Translations under genes and position numbers: made by a program
Assembly: GCA_029265335.1 (NCBI GenBank)
Contig: JAJUJN010000064.1
Location: forward strand, 1-9,194
Length of the DNA: 9,194 nucleotides
Origin: Alcaligenaceae bacterium
GTDB lineage: Bacteria; Pseudomonadota; Gammaproteobacteria; Burkholderiales; Burkholderiaceae_B
Direction of reading: 5' to 3'
Notes under the pieces: generated by a model
Told to the model about the DNA's origin: nothing
The model's input: the letters and a program-made list of their open reading frames with translations, nothing else
Database searches by the model: none
Shown: positions 1 through 6,302 of the stretch, piece by piece
Layout of the letters: each line of letters starts with the position of its first letter
How positions within the stretch are numbered: position 1 is the stretch's first letter

Positions 1-182
1 CCGAACTGATTGCCAAGCTGGCGCGAGGCGAAGAAGTCAACCCGGAACTCATTTATTTTCGGTGTGTGCCCCGATTCGAAACCTCGGCGCCAGAGTTGCA
101 GTGGATGAACGAGAAGTTCTTTCTGGGTACTGGTGCCCGGTATCCCGATCGGGTGTGTTTGAGCATTTTTGAAGTGAAGTGA
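1..182 (+). CDS. DUF3237 family protein, C-terminal fragment
   Basis: This is the last 59 codons of a gene that begins before the window; reading from base 3 gives an open frame ending in TGA at 180-182. The visible residues include a stretch reading YFRCVPRFETSAPELQWMN, followed by a C-terminus ending in SIFEVK. This matches the C-terminal pattern I know for DUF3237 proteins: a tyrosine-phenylalanine-arginine strand, a PRFET-like motif, a tryptophan or leucine-asparagine helix and a final beta strand. These are small soluble beta-barrel proteins of about 150 residues with no firmly established function, often found next to catabolic genes. Most of the gene is missing, so nothing can be said about its start or promoter. 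It runs convergently toward the LysR gene at 285-1211. The family assignment is by pattern memory from a short piece and is moderately sure. Confidence 0.7.
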   Translation, partial: ELIAKLARGEEVNPELIYFRCVPRFETSAPELQWMNEKFFLGTGARYPDRVCLSIFEVK

Positions 183-240
183 AAGGGTGCAGGCGGCGGT
201 GCGGCGCGGCTGCTTCGCCCGGACTGGACGCTCCCTTTCA
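180..240. repeat. Inverted repeat between convergent genes, possible weak terminator
   Basis: A perfect 8-base inverted repeat is formed by TGAAAGGG at 180-187, which includes the stop codon of the upstream gene, and CCCTTTCA at 233-240. The 45-base loop between them is very GC-rich and could fold further. A TTTT run follows at 247-250. It lies in the 102-base gap between two convergent genes, where a terminator is expected. The long loop makes a classical Rho-independent terminator doubtful. Confidence 0.3.
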
Positions 241-284
241 GCTCAGTTTTCCTCGATCAGCGCGCACCGTTGCCAAATTTGTTT

Positions 285-1211
285 TTATCCTTGGATTGGC
301 ACGTTGGCATGCGGTTTGCCGCGAAAGAGCTCGATAATGAGTTCGCGCAGCCAGCGCGCGCCGGGGTCGTGCTCGGTGCGGCGGCTCCAGTGCACAGACA
401 CCTCAAAATCCTGCAACGGAAGGCGGGGCTCGAGCATGACGTAGCCGCCGTTGCGAGTGAACCCCAGGGCAATATTGCGCGGCATGAGCACGGCTAGGTC
501 GGTGTCGCGCACGATGCCTGGCGCGGCCAGGAAGTGCGGCGTGACCATTCGTACCCGGTCTTCGAGCCTGAGGAGCGTCAGGATGCGTTGCGTGTCGCTG
601 TGGGTGCGCACCATGATGTATTCCAGCTGGGCGAGTTTCTTAACCGTGATGCGTCGCGAAGCCAGCGGGTGGCCGGCGCGCACCAGCACGATGTAGCGGT
701 CGTCGATCAGACGTTCTTTTTCAGTATCGTGAATCAGCGGCAGAAAGCCCATGGCCACGTCGAGGCGACCGTCGTCCAAAGCGGGTTTGATTTCGTGATG
801 CTCAAGCTCGAAGGATTCCAGGCGCACGCGGGGTGCGCGCTCATGCAGGGCCGACACCAGCGGCGGCACGAAAGAGCTTTCGCCGATATCGCTGAGGTGC
901 ATGCGGAAGGTGCGTCGCGATTTGGCAGGCTCAAACCGAAAGGAGTCGCTCAGCGCGGTTTGCAGGCTGATGATGCCTTCTTGAATGGGGCCAGCCAGCT
1001 GGCTGGCCTTGGGTGTGGGCTTCACGCCGCTCCCGGCGCGCACGAAAAGAGGGTCGCGCAGCAGCCGGCGCAAGCGCGTGAGACCATGGCTCACTGCCGG
1101 TTGAGTGAGACCGAGCGCATCGGCCGCGCGCGACACACTCTGGGTGCGATACACCGCGTCGAACAGGCGCAAGAGATTGAGATCGATGTCGTTGATATGC
1201 ATGCCGTGCAT
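285..1211 (-). CDS. LysR-type transcriptional regulator (NodD/NahR-like group)
   Basis: This encodes a 308-residue protein, the normal length for LysR regulators. An N-terminal winged helix-turn-helix covers roughly residues 8-68, with the typical sequence SVSRAADALGLTQPAVSHGL followed by a DPLFVR wing. The DLNLLRLFDAVY opening and DPLFVR resemble the NodD/NahR/NagR subgroup, many of whose members respond to aromatic compounds. An effector-binding domain occupies about residues 90-305. The protein is a cytoplasmic DNA-binding regulator. The gene is divergent from the oxidoreductase cluster starting at 1333, so by the usual LysR arrangement it probably controls that cluster and itself. The start is uncertain: ATG at 1209-1211 and an in-frame ATG at 1200-1202 (three codons later) are both possible, and neither has a recognisable Shine-Dalgarno sequence. 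The inducer cannot be inferred with confidence. Confidence 0.93.
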   Translation of the reverse strand: MHGMHINDIDLNLLRLFDAVYRTQSVSRAADALGLTQPAVSHGLTRLRRLLRDPLFVRAGSGVKPTPKASQLAGPIQEGIISLQTALSDSFRFEPAKSRRTFRMHLSDIGESSFVPPLVSALHERAPRVRLESFELEHHEIKPALDDGRLDVAMGFLPLIHDTEKERLIDDRYIVLVRAGHPLASRRITVKKLAQLEYIMVRTHSDTQRILTLLRLEDRVRMVTPHFLAAPGIVRDTDLAVLMPRNIALGFTRNGGYVMLEPRLPLQDFEVSVHWSRRTEHDPGARWLRELIIELFRGKPHANVPIQG

Positions 1212-1213
1212 AT
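1195..1213. promoter_or_regulatory. Candidate LysR operator overlapping the regulator start
   Basis: The inverted repeat is ATATGCA (1195-1201), a 5-base spacer, then TGCATAT (1207-1213). The outer ATAT arms are separated by exactly 11 bases, which gives the T-N11-A geometry known for LysR binding sites. It spans both candidate start codons of the divergent LysR gene, so binding here would be expected to give autorepression. The repeat is seen directly; the binding is inferred. Confidence 0.5.
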
Positions 1214-1219
1214 ATTATA
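1214..1219 (-). promoter_or_regulatory. Candidate -10 box for the LysR gene
   Basis: On the minus strand these bases read TATAAT, a perfect sigma-70 -10 hexamer. No good -35 box lies 16-18 bases upstream, which is common for regulated promoters. Transcription would then begin near 1207, between the two candidate ATG codons, so translation from the ATG at 1200-1202 would be essentially leaderless. Confidence 0.35.
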
Positions 1220-1332
1220 GATGTTTTATTCTATTGATTTGTTTCACATTTCGACGCAAACTGCGCTGTTGACCAACGACCCGAATTGTGGGTTGTGTCG
1301 GGTGTTTCAGTATTCCATTGGCGGAGGCACGC

Positions 1333-3486
1333 ATGGAAGTTTCCTTTCATAAAGAGATAGATATCTTGCGCATGGGTGAGGGCGATACCTTCCATGGCGA
1401 AGGTATTCTGGCTATCACCAAGGCCCTGCTGCAATCGGGTGTTGCCTATGTCGGTGGGTATCAAGGCGCACCCGTGTCGCATTTGCTCGACGTCATGGTG
1501 CAGGCCAGCGACTATCTCGATGAGCTGGGTGTTCACGTGGAGGCCTGTTCGAACGAAGCGTCGGCAGCCGCCATGCTGGGCGCCTCCATCAACTACCCCT
1601 TGCGCGGCGCAGTCACCTGGAAGTCGATTGTTGGCACCAACGTAGCGGCCGACGCGCTCTCCAACCTGTCGTCGCCCGGAGTCAAGGGCGGCGCCCTGAT
1701 CGTGGTGGGCGAAGACTACGGCGAAGGCGCCAGCGTGATTCAGGAGCGTACCCACGCCTATGCGCTCAAGTCGTCGATGATCATGCTCGACCCGCGGCCC
1801 GACCTGGCCAACATGGTGCGTATCGTCGAAGAAGGCTTCCGGTTGTCGGAGCATTCCAACATGCCGGCCCTGCTCGAACTGCGCATCCGGGCTTGCCATG
1901 TGCGTGGCAGTTTCGAGTGCAAAGACAACCTGGCGCCGCCCATGTCTACGCGGCAACTGCGCGACGAGCCCGCCGATTTCGATTATTTCCGTCTGGCTCA
2001 CCCGCCTGTTACCTTCCGCCACGAAAAGCTCAAGGTGGAGCAGCGCATACCGGCAGCGCGCGAGTACATCGCCGAGCACGGCCTCAATGAGCTTTTCGGC
2101 AAGCAAGATGGTGACATCGGCATCATCGTGCAAGGCGGTCTGTACAACAACCTCATTCGTACCCTGCAGCAGTTTGGCGCCGCCGACGTATTCGGCAACA
2201 CCGATATTCCCCTGCTGTGCCTTAACGTCACCTTTCCCCTGGTGCCCGAAGAAATCACCAAGTTCTGTGCCGGCAAGCGCGCGGTTCTGGTGGTGGAAGA
2301 AGGTCAGCCCGAGTACATCGAGCAAGACATCGCCACCATGTTGCGTCGACTCGACATCAACACCACCTTGCATGGCAAAGACATGTTGCCCATCGTTGGC
2401 GAATACACCGCCGAGGCCATGGGCAACGGGGTTTCGCAGTTCCTCGAAAAATACCAGGAGCGTCCCGAACTGGCGTCGGGCAAGGCCTGGCTCGAGCAGG
2501 TGGGCGAGCTCCGCGAGAAGGCGGCTGAACAACTCGACCACAACCTGCCGGCCCGTCCGCCCGGCTTCTGTATCGGGTGTCCCGAACGGCCCGTGTTCTC
2601 GGCGCTCAAGCTGGCCCAGGAGCAGGTGGGCAAGGTGCACATCGCGGCCGACATCGGTTGTCATGCGCTGGGAACCTTCGAGCCCTTCTCGTCGGGCAAC
2701 TCCATTTTGGGTTACGGCATGAGCCTTGCCAGTCGTGCCGGCGTCTCGCCGATGATGTCGCGGCGCACCTTGTCGATCATGGGCGACGGCGGCTTCTGGC
2801 ACAACGGCCTGCTCACCGGGGTGCAATCGGCGCTCTTCAATGGCGACGATGCGGTGCTGCTTATCTTCAAGAATGGCTACACCTCGGCTACCGGCACCCA
2901 GGAAATCATCTCTACACCCGACGACGAGATTCGCCTGACAGCGCCCGACAAGCAGCAGAGTCTTGTGCACAAGAACCAGACCATCGAAGAAACTCTCAAA
3001 GGGCTGGGGGTGGAGTGGTTGCGCACGGTGCACACTTACCGTGTGGATCAGGTGCGCAAAACGCTTACCGAGGCTTTCACTACCCCATTTTCGGGGCTCA
3101 AGGTGATTGTTGCCGAAGGTGAATGTCAGCTCGAGCGGCAACGTCGTTTCCGGCCCTGGATGGCGAGCCTGCTCAAGGCCGGAAAACGGGCTGTTCGTGT
3201 GAAATACGGCGTAGACGAAGACGTCTGCACCGGCGATCACGCCTGCATTCGGCTGTCGGGCTGCCCCACTCTCACCATCAAAGACAACCCCGATCCGCTC
3301 AAGGTAGACCCAGTGGCTACGGTTATCGACGGTTGCGTAGGCTGCGGTCTGTGCGGCGAGAACGCCCACGCAGCAACGCTCTGTCCGTCGTTCTACCGCG
3401 CCGAGGTTATCCAGAATCCCAATTGGCGTGATCGGCTGCTGCACGGCGTGCGCCAGAAGCTGGCCCGTGCCCTGCAACCTGCTTGA
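1333..3486 (+). CDS. iorA: Indolepyruvate ferredoxin oxidoreductase alpha-like subunit (TPP enzyme)
   Basis: This 717-residue protein is a thiamine diphosphate enzyme of the 2-oxoacid:ferredoxin oxidoreductase superfamily. By family precedent it oxidatively decarboxylates an aryl-pyruvate to an acyl-CoA and reduces ferredoxin, but the substrate here is unproven. The N-terminal pyrimidine-binding domain includes YVGGYQGAP (about 39-47) and the conserved Glu in SNEASA (Glu75). A CIGCPERP motif sits at 413-420. The TPP domain carries GDGGFWHNG from 484 with KNGYTSATG at 513-521. The C-terminus has a two-cluster ferredoxin-like domain: C632-x2-D635-x2-C638-x5-C644-P, then C668-x2-C671-x2-C674-x9-C684-P. 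The Asp at 635 replaces a canonical cysteine. It is longer than typical IorA (about 600-650 residues). The ATG at 1333 was chosen because GGAGG at 1323-1327 lies five bases upstream; an in-frame GTG at 1288 lacks this support. The beta-like gene begins 11 bases after the stop. Confidence 0.9.
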   Translation: MEVSFHKEIDILRMGEGDTFHGEGILAITKALLQSGVAYVGGYQGAPVSHLLDVMVQASDYLDELGVHVEACSNEASAAAMLGASINYPLRGAVTWKSIVGTNVAADALSNLSSPGVKGGALIVVGEDYGEGASVIQERTHAYALKSSMIMLDPRPDLANMVRIVEEGFRLSEHSNMPALLELRIRACHVRGSFECKDNLAPPMSTRQLRDEPADFDYFRLAHPPVTFRHEKLKVEQRIPAAREYIAEHGLNELFGKQDGDIGIIVQGGLYNNLIRTLQQFGAADVFGNTDIPLLCLNVTFPLVPEEITKFCAGKRAVLVVEEGQPEYIEQDIATMLRRLDINTTLHGKDMLPIVGEYTAEAMGNGVSQFLEKYQERPELASGKAWLEQVGELREKAAEQLDHNLPARPPGFCIGCPERPVFSALKLAQEQVGKVHIAADIGCHALGTFEPFSSGNSILGYGMSLASRAGVSPMMSRRTLSIMGDGGFWHNGLLTGVQSALFNGDDAVLLIFKNGYTSATGTQEIISTPDDEIRLTAPDKQQSLVHKNQTIEETLKGLGVEWLRTVHTYRVDQVRKTLTEAFTTPFSGLKVIVAEGECQLERQRRFRPWMASLLKAGKRAVRVKYGVDEDVCTGDHACIRLSGCPTLTIKDNPDPLKVDPVATVIDGCVGCGLCGENAHAATLCPSFYRAEVIQNPNWRDRLLHGVRQKLARALQPA

Positions 3487-3497
3487 GGCTGACGTTC

Positions 3498-5102
3498 ATG
3501 CAAGATCTTGCTCAACTCCGTCCCACCACCTTGCTGGTGTGCGCGCTCGGTGGCGAAGGTGGTGGCGTGCTGGCCGAATGGCTCATCCACACCGCCATTG
3601 CCTGTGATTACCCCGCGCAGAGCACTTCGGTGCCCGGCGTGGCGCAACGCACTGGCGCCACCTCGTACTACATCGAACTGTTGCCGGTCAAAACCCACGA
3701 TCTGGGTGGGCGCCGACCGGTTTTTGGACTCAACCCGATTACTGGCGGCATCGACGCGCTGGTGTCGTCCGAGCTGCTCGAAACCGCCCGCCAGATCAGC
3801 AATGGCTACAGCACCCCGCAACGAACCATGGTCATTACCTCGTCGTCGCGGGCGCTCACCACGGCCGAACGCATGGTGCCGGCCGACGGTCGCTACCCAG
3901 ACGAAACTCTGCAGGAGCTGGTGCGCGAATTCAGCCGCGAGCATTACGTGTTCGATATGGCTCAGGTGGCCAAAGAAGCCGGCACGGTGATCAGCGCGGT
4001 GCTCTTTGGTGCAATCGCTGCCAGCGGCATTCTGCCTTTCCCGCGCGAAGCCTGTGAAGACACCATTCGACGCAGCGGCCGGGGGGTCGAGGCCAGCCTG
4101 AAAGGTTTCGATCGCGCGTGGCAGATTGTGTCAGAAGCGCGCGAGCGTGGCTCGTTCGTGCAACAGGTGCTGCAGCTCGATGGTGAGCCCGAACCCGTGC
4201 CCACCCTGCCGGCCGCTGTGGCCAGCGCCTTTCCCGCCGCCATTCACGACATTCTCAGCTTGGGCCACGCCCGTTTGGTGGACTACCAGAGCGAAGCTTA
4301 TGCGCAGCTCTATGTGGAGCGATTGTCGCGCATTCTGAAGGCGGAACAGCAAGCCGATAGCGCCGGCGCCCAACATTACGCCACCACGCGCGAAGCCGCG
4401 CGCTGGCTCGCCCTCTGGATGGCTTTCGATGACGTGGTGCGGGTGGCTCACCTCAAGAGTCGCCAGGCCCGTCATGAACGCGTGGCCCAAGAGGTCAAAG
4501 CCGGGCCCGACGACATCGTTCTGGTGTACGACCACTTCAAGCCCGGTGTGCCCGAGTTTGCGGGCATGGCGCCAGAGTTTCTGGCGCGCCCCATGCTGGC
4601 GTGGGATGCCCGTCGCCGCAAGCGCGGCGCGGAACCGTGGGCCATGCCGCTCAAGATCGGTTCGCACTCGGTTACCGGCACCGTCATGTTGCGCATGATG
4701 GCAGGTATGCGCCGCTTCCGGCCCATGGGCAGTCGCTTCAAGCGAGAGCAGCAAATGATCGAGCGCTGGGTCGACTCCGTGGCGACCGGCACGCAAGCGA
4801 GCTGGCGCTTGGGCAACGAGATCGCGCAGTGCGGTCGGCTCATCAAGGGCTATGGCGAAACCAACGAGCGCGGCAAGGATAACCTGCTCCACGTGTTGGA
4901 TCACCTGGCCGTGGCGGGCGAGTTTCCCAACGCCGAAGCCCGTGCGCAAGCCATTGCCGAGGCTCGCGACGCCGCGCTGGCCGATGCCGTGGGCAAGGAG
5001 TTCGACGCCGCGCTGCAGCGTCATGGTGCGCCGGGTCGTCCCCTCAAAGAAATCCCCATCAAATTTGTGCGCCAGCCCACAGGGGCCGCCGCCAAGTCTT
5101 GA
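3498..5102 (+). CDS. iorB: Indolepyruvate oxidoreductase beta-like subunit with C-terminal DUF6537-like extension
   Basis: This 534-residue protein partners the upstream alpha-like subunit. The first 200 or so residues match the 2-oxoacid:acceptor oxidoreductase gamma/beta domain: a CoA-binding-type glycine-rich loop GGEGGGVLAEW (18-28) and TSVPGVAQRTGAT (43-55), the counterpart of the family's IPGVAQRGG motif. Classical IorB ends near 190-200 residues. Here about 300 more follow, with conserved-looking basic and aromatic patches such as PMLAWDARRRKRG and a C-terminal part resembling the DUF6537 region of large fused oxidoreductases; that name is from memory. The ATG at 3498 has GAGG at 3485-3488 and lies 11 bases after the upstream stop, implying translational coupling; a TTG at 3483 in frame would overlap the upstream gene. 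It is cytoplasmic, with no cysteine cluster of its own. Subunit assignment is confident, substrate is not. Confidence 0.88.
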   Translation: MQDLAQLRPTTLLVCALGGEGGGVLAEWLIHTAIACDYPAQSTSVPGVAQRTGATSYYIELLPVKTHDLGGRRPVFGLNPITGGIDALVSSELLETARQISNGYSTPQRTMVITSSSRALTTAERMVPADGRYPDETLQELVREFSREHYVFDMAQVAKEAGTVISAVLFGAIAASGILPFPREACEDTIRRSGRGVEASLKGFDRAWQIVSEARERGSFVQQVLQLDGEPEPVPTLPAAVASAFPAAIHDILSLGHARLVDYQSEAYAQLYVERLSRILKAEQQADSAGAQHYATTREAARWLALWMAFDDVVRVAHLKSRQARHERVAQEVKAGPDDIVLVYDHFKPGVPEFAGMAPEFLARPMLAWDARRRKRGAEPWAMPLKIGSHSVTGTVMLRMMAGMRRFRPMGSRFKREQQMIERWVDSVATGTQASWRLGNEIAQCGRLIKGYGETNERGKDNLLHVLDHLAVAGEFPNAEARAQAIAEARDAALADAVGKEFDAALQRHGAPGRPLKEIPIKFVRQPTGAAAKS

Positions 5103-5125
5103 CGCCGGTTTCGGCAGGCGTCAAG
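5098..5125 (+). terminator. Hairpin at the end of the beta-like gene (attenuator or partial terminator)
   Basis: CTTGACGCC (5098-5106) and GGCGTCAAG (5117-5125) form a perfect 9-base-pair stem with a 10-base loop. The stem includes the TGA stop codon at 5100-5102. Only a short TTT follows, so termination is probably incomplete. It could reduce read-through into the binding-protein gene or protect the upstream transcript. Confidence 0.45.
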
Positions 5126-5139
5126 TTTCGCTGCTTCAT

Positions 5140-5156
5140 CGGGGCCACAGGCCCCG
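5140..5156 (+). repeat. Second hairpin before the binding-protein gene
   Basis: CGGGGCC (5140-5146), loop ACA, and GGCCCCG (5150-5156) form a very stable 7-base-pair hairpin. It stands 15 bases after the preceding hairpin and about 35 bases before the Shine-Dalgarno sequence of the next gene. There is no T-run. Its position suits an mRNA-stabilising or processing element at the 5' end of the binding-protein transcript. Confidence 0.4.
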
Positions 5157-5203
5157 CTGTGTCAGTTAAGCTTGCTTTGCAACAATTGAAAGGAGACGGA
5201 GAC

Positions 5204-6220
5204 ATGTCACAACAACCCCAAGCCAGTTCCACCCGCCGTGGCGTACTGCGCCTGGCCGCTACTGCGGCCATGGTCGCAGGCGCTTTCGGTCTGGGCGCCA
5301 ATGCCGCCCTGGCCGATACCGGTAACTGGCCCGACAAAAACATTCGGGTCATTGTCAACTTCCCCCCTGGGGGCTTGGCAGATACCGTGGCGCGCCTGGT
5401 CGCCGAGCCGCTGGGGCAGGCACTGGGCCAGAGCGTGGTGGTCGAAAACCGCGCTGGCGCCGGGGGCAATATCGGCGCCGAGGCGGTTGCTCGCGCCGAA
5501 CCCGACGGCTACACCTTCCTGGTGAGCTCCGGCGGTGTGCCCACCATCAACCCCCACATCTACACCAACCTCAGCTACGACCCCAACGAAGACCTCGATC
5601 CGGTCGCCTCGCTGGCACGCGTCAAGGTTTTCTTGCTGGCGCGGCCTGGTTTGCCGTTCGACGATGTCGAGGGTCTCATCAAATACGCGCAGGAGCATCC
5701 GGGCGAACTCAGCTACCCCTCGCCGGGTAACGGCAGTTCGCCGCACATTGCGGCCGAGATGTTCTCCAAAGAAGCCAACATCGAAGCGCTCCATGTGCCG
5801 TATCGGGGAGCCGCACCGGCGCTGGTTGATCTGCTCGCGGGCCAAACCGATTTCTTCTTCGATCCGGGCATCGGTCTGCAGCATGTGGCCGATGGCAAGC
5901 TCAACCTGCTGGCTGTGGGCAGCCTCGAGCGTTCGTCGCTGTTCCCCGACGCGGCTACGCTCGACGAGCTGGGCGTTGAGGGCTTCGACGCCGACACCAT
6001 CTTTGGCATGTACGCCCCGGCAGGTACCGATCCGGCCATCATTGAGCGGGTGCACGCCGAAGTGAACAAGGCGATCCAAACCGAGAAGTTCAAAAATACG
6101 CTCGAGGGAGTCGGTGCCACACCTGCCCCCATGACCACCCAGGAGTTCCGTGATCGCATCATGAGCGACAAAGAACGTTTCGGGGAGTTGATCGAAGAGC
6201 GTGGCATCGTAGCCAACTGA
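5204..6220 (+). CDS. Tripartite tricarboxylate transporter substrate-binding protein (Bug family)
   Basis: This encodes a 338-residue periplasmic solute-binding protein that captures a small organic acid for a TTT-type transporter. The start at 5204 is supported by AGGAG at 5191-5195. A signal peptide is clear: a twin-arginine-like STRRGVLRL (9-17), a hydrophobic alanine-rich segment to about residue 34, and a likely cleavage after ALA at 35-37. The mature protein opens with WPDKNIRVIVNFPPGG, the family's first ligand loop, with an Asp at 60. Further family hallmarks are GNGSSPHIAAEMF, VPYRGAAPALVDLLAGQ and FGMYAPAGTDP. Bug proteins are very numerous in Bordetella-like bacteria and usually lack adjacent membrane subunits; none (TctA/TctB) is seen here. 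The gene follows the oxidoreductase pair by 101 bases in the same direction, suggesting it delivers the substrate or a precursor. The ligand is unknown. Confidence 0.93.
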   Translation: MSQQPQASSTRRGVLRLAATAAMVAGAFGLGANAALADTGNWPDKNIRVIVNFPPGGLADTVARLVAEPLGQALGQSVVVENRAGAGGNIGAEAVARAEPDGYTFLVSSGGVPTINPHIYTNLSYDPNEDLDPVASLARVKVFLLARPGLPFDDVEGLIKYAQEHPGELSYPSPGNGSSPHIAAEMFSKEANIEALHVPYRGAAPALVDLLAGQTDFFFDPGIGLQHVADGKLNLLAVGSLERSSLFPDAATLDELGVEGFDADTIFGMYAPAGTDPAIIERVHAEVNKAIQTEKFKNTLEGVGATPAPMTTQEFRDRIMSDKERFGELIEERGIVAN

Positions 6221-6231
6221 TAACTCAGTCA

Positions 6232-6248
6232 GCAGCAATTTGTGCTGC
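6232..6248. repeat. Small hairpin downstream of the binding-protein gene
   Basis: GCAGCA (6232-6237) and TGCTGC (6243-6248) pair around a 5-base loop. It immediately precedes the stronger hairpin at 6255-6285, and together they fill the 82-base convergent gap. Confidence 0.3.
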
Positions 6249-6254
6249 AAGAGT

Positions 6255-6285
6255 CGAGGGCCGGTTCCCCTGGGGCCGGCCCTCG
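6255..6285. terminator. Bidirectional terminator-like hairpin between convergent genes
   Basis: CGAGGGCCGG (6255-6264) and CCGGCCCTCG (6276-6285) form a perfect 10-base-pair stem with an 11-base loop. It sits between the stop of the binding protein (6220) and the stop of the convergent LysR gene (6303), the expected place for a shared terminator. T-runs are weak on both sides (GTTGCGTTT on the + side), so its efficiency as a Rho-independent terminator is uncertain. Confidence 0.6.
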
Positions 6286-6302
6286 TTGCGTTTGCAGGGC
6301 GT

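Larger units (their letters stand above)
1192..1221 (+). promoter_or_regulatory. Candidate promoter for the oxidoreductase cluster
   Basis: TTGATA at 1192-1197 (5 of 6 matches to a sigma-70 -35 box) is followed, after 18 bases, by TATAGA at 1216-1221 (4 of 6 matches to a -10 box). The candidate LysR operator at 1195-1213 lies inside this promoter. The implied 5' leader to the start at 1333 is about 105 bases. Alternative promoters in the AT-rich 1211-1250 stretch cannot be excluded. Confidence 0.3.

Noticed and set aside
534..1220. A 228-codon plus-strand open frame opposite the first LysR gene
   Set aside because: The minus-strand protein has a textbook LysR helix-turn-helix; the plus frame is low-complexity and unrecognisable.
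1279..1293. ACCC-N7-GGGT inverted repeat in the iorA leader
   Set aside because: The arms are only four bases, the repeat is imperfect when extended, and it does not fit LysR geometry or a clear hairpin.
1288..1332. Upstream GTG start adding 15 residues to the iorA-like protein
   Set aside because: There is no ribosome site near 1288, while GGAGG lies five bases before the ATG at 1333, and the added residues do not look conserved.
1231..3477. A 748-codon open frame on the minus strand opposite the whole iorA-like gene
   Set aside because: It mirrors a well-supported gene with clear TPP and Fe-S motifs. Long antisense frames are common opposite GC-rich genes, and its translation shows no recognisable domain.
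4131..5024. A 297-codon minus-strand open frame opposite the beta-like subunit extension
   Set aside because: It was considered because the extension is less familiar than the N-terminal domain. However, the + frame continues uninterrupted from the known domain and resembles fused-enzyme C-termini, while the minus frame resembles nothing.
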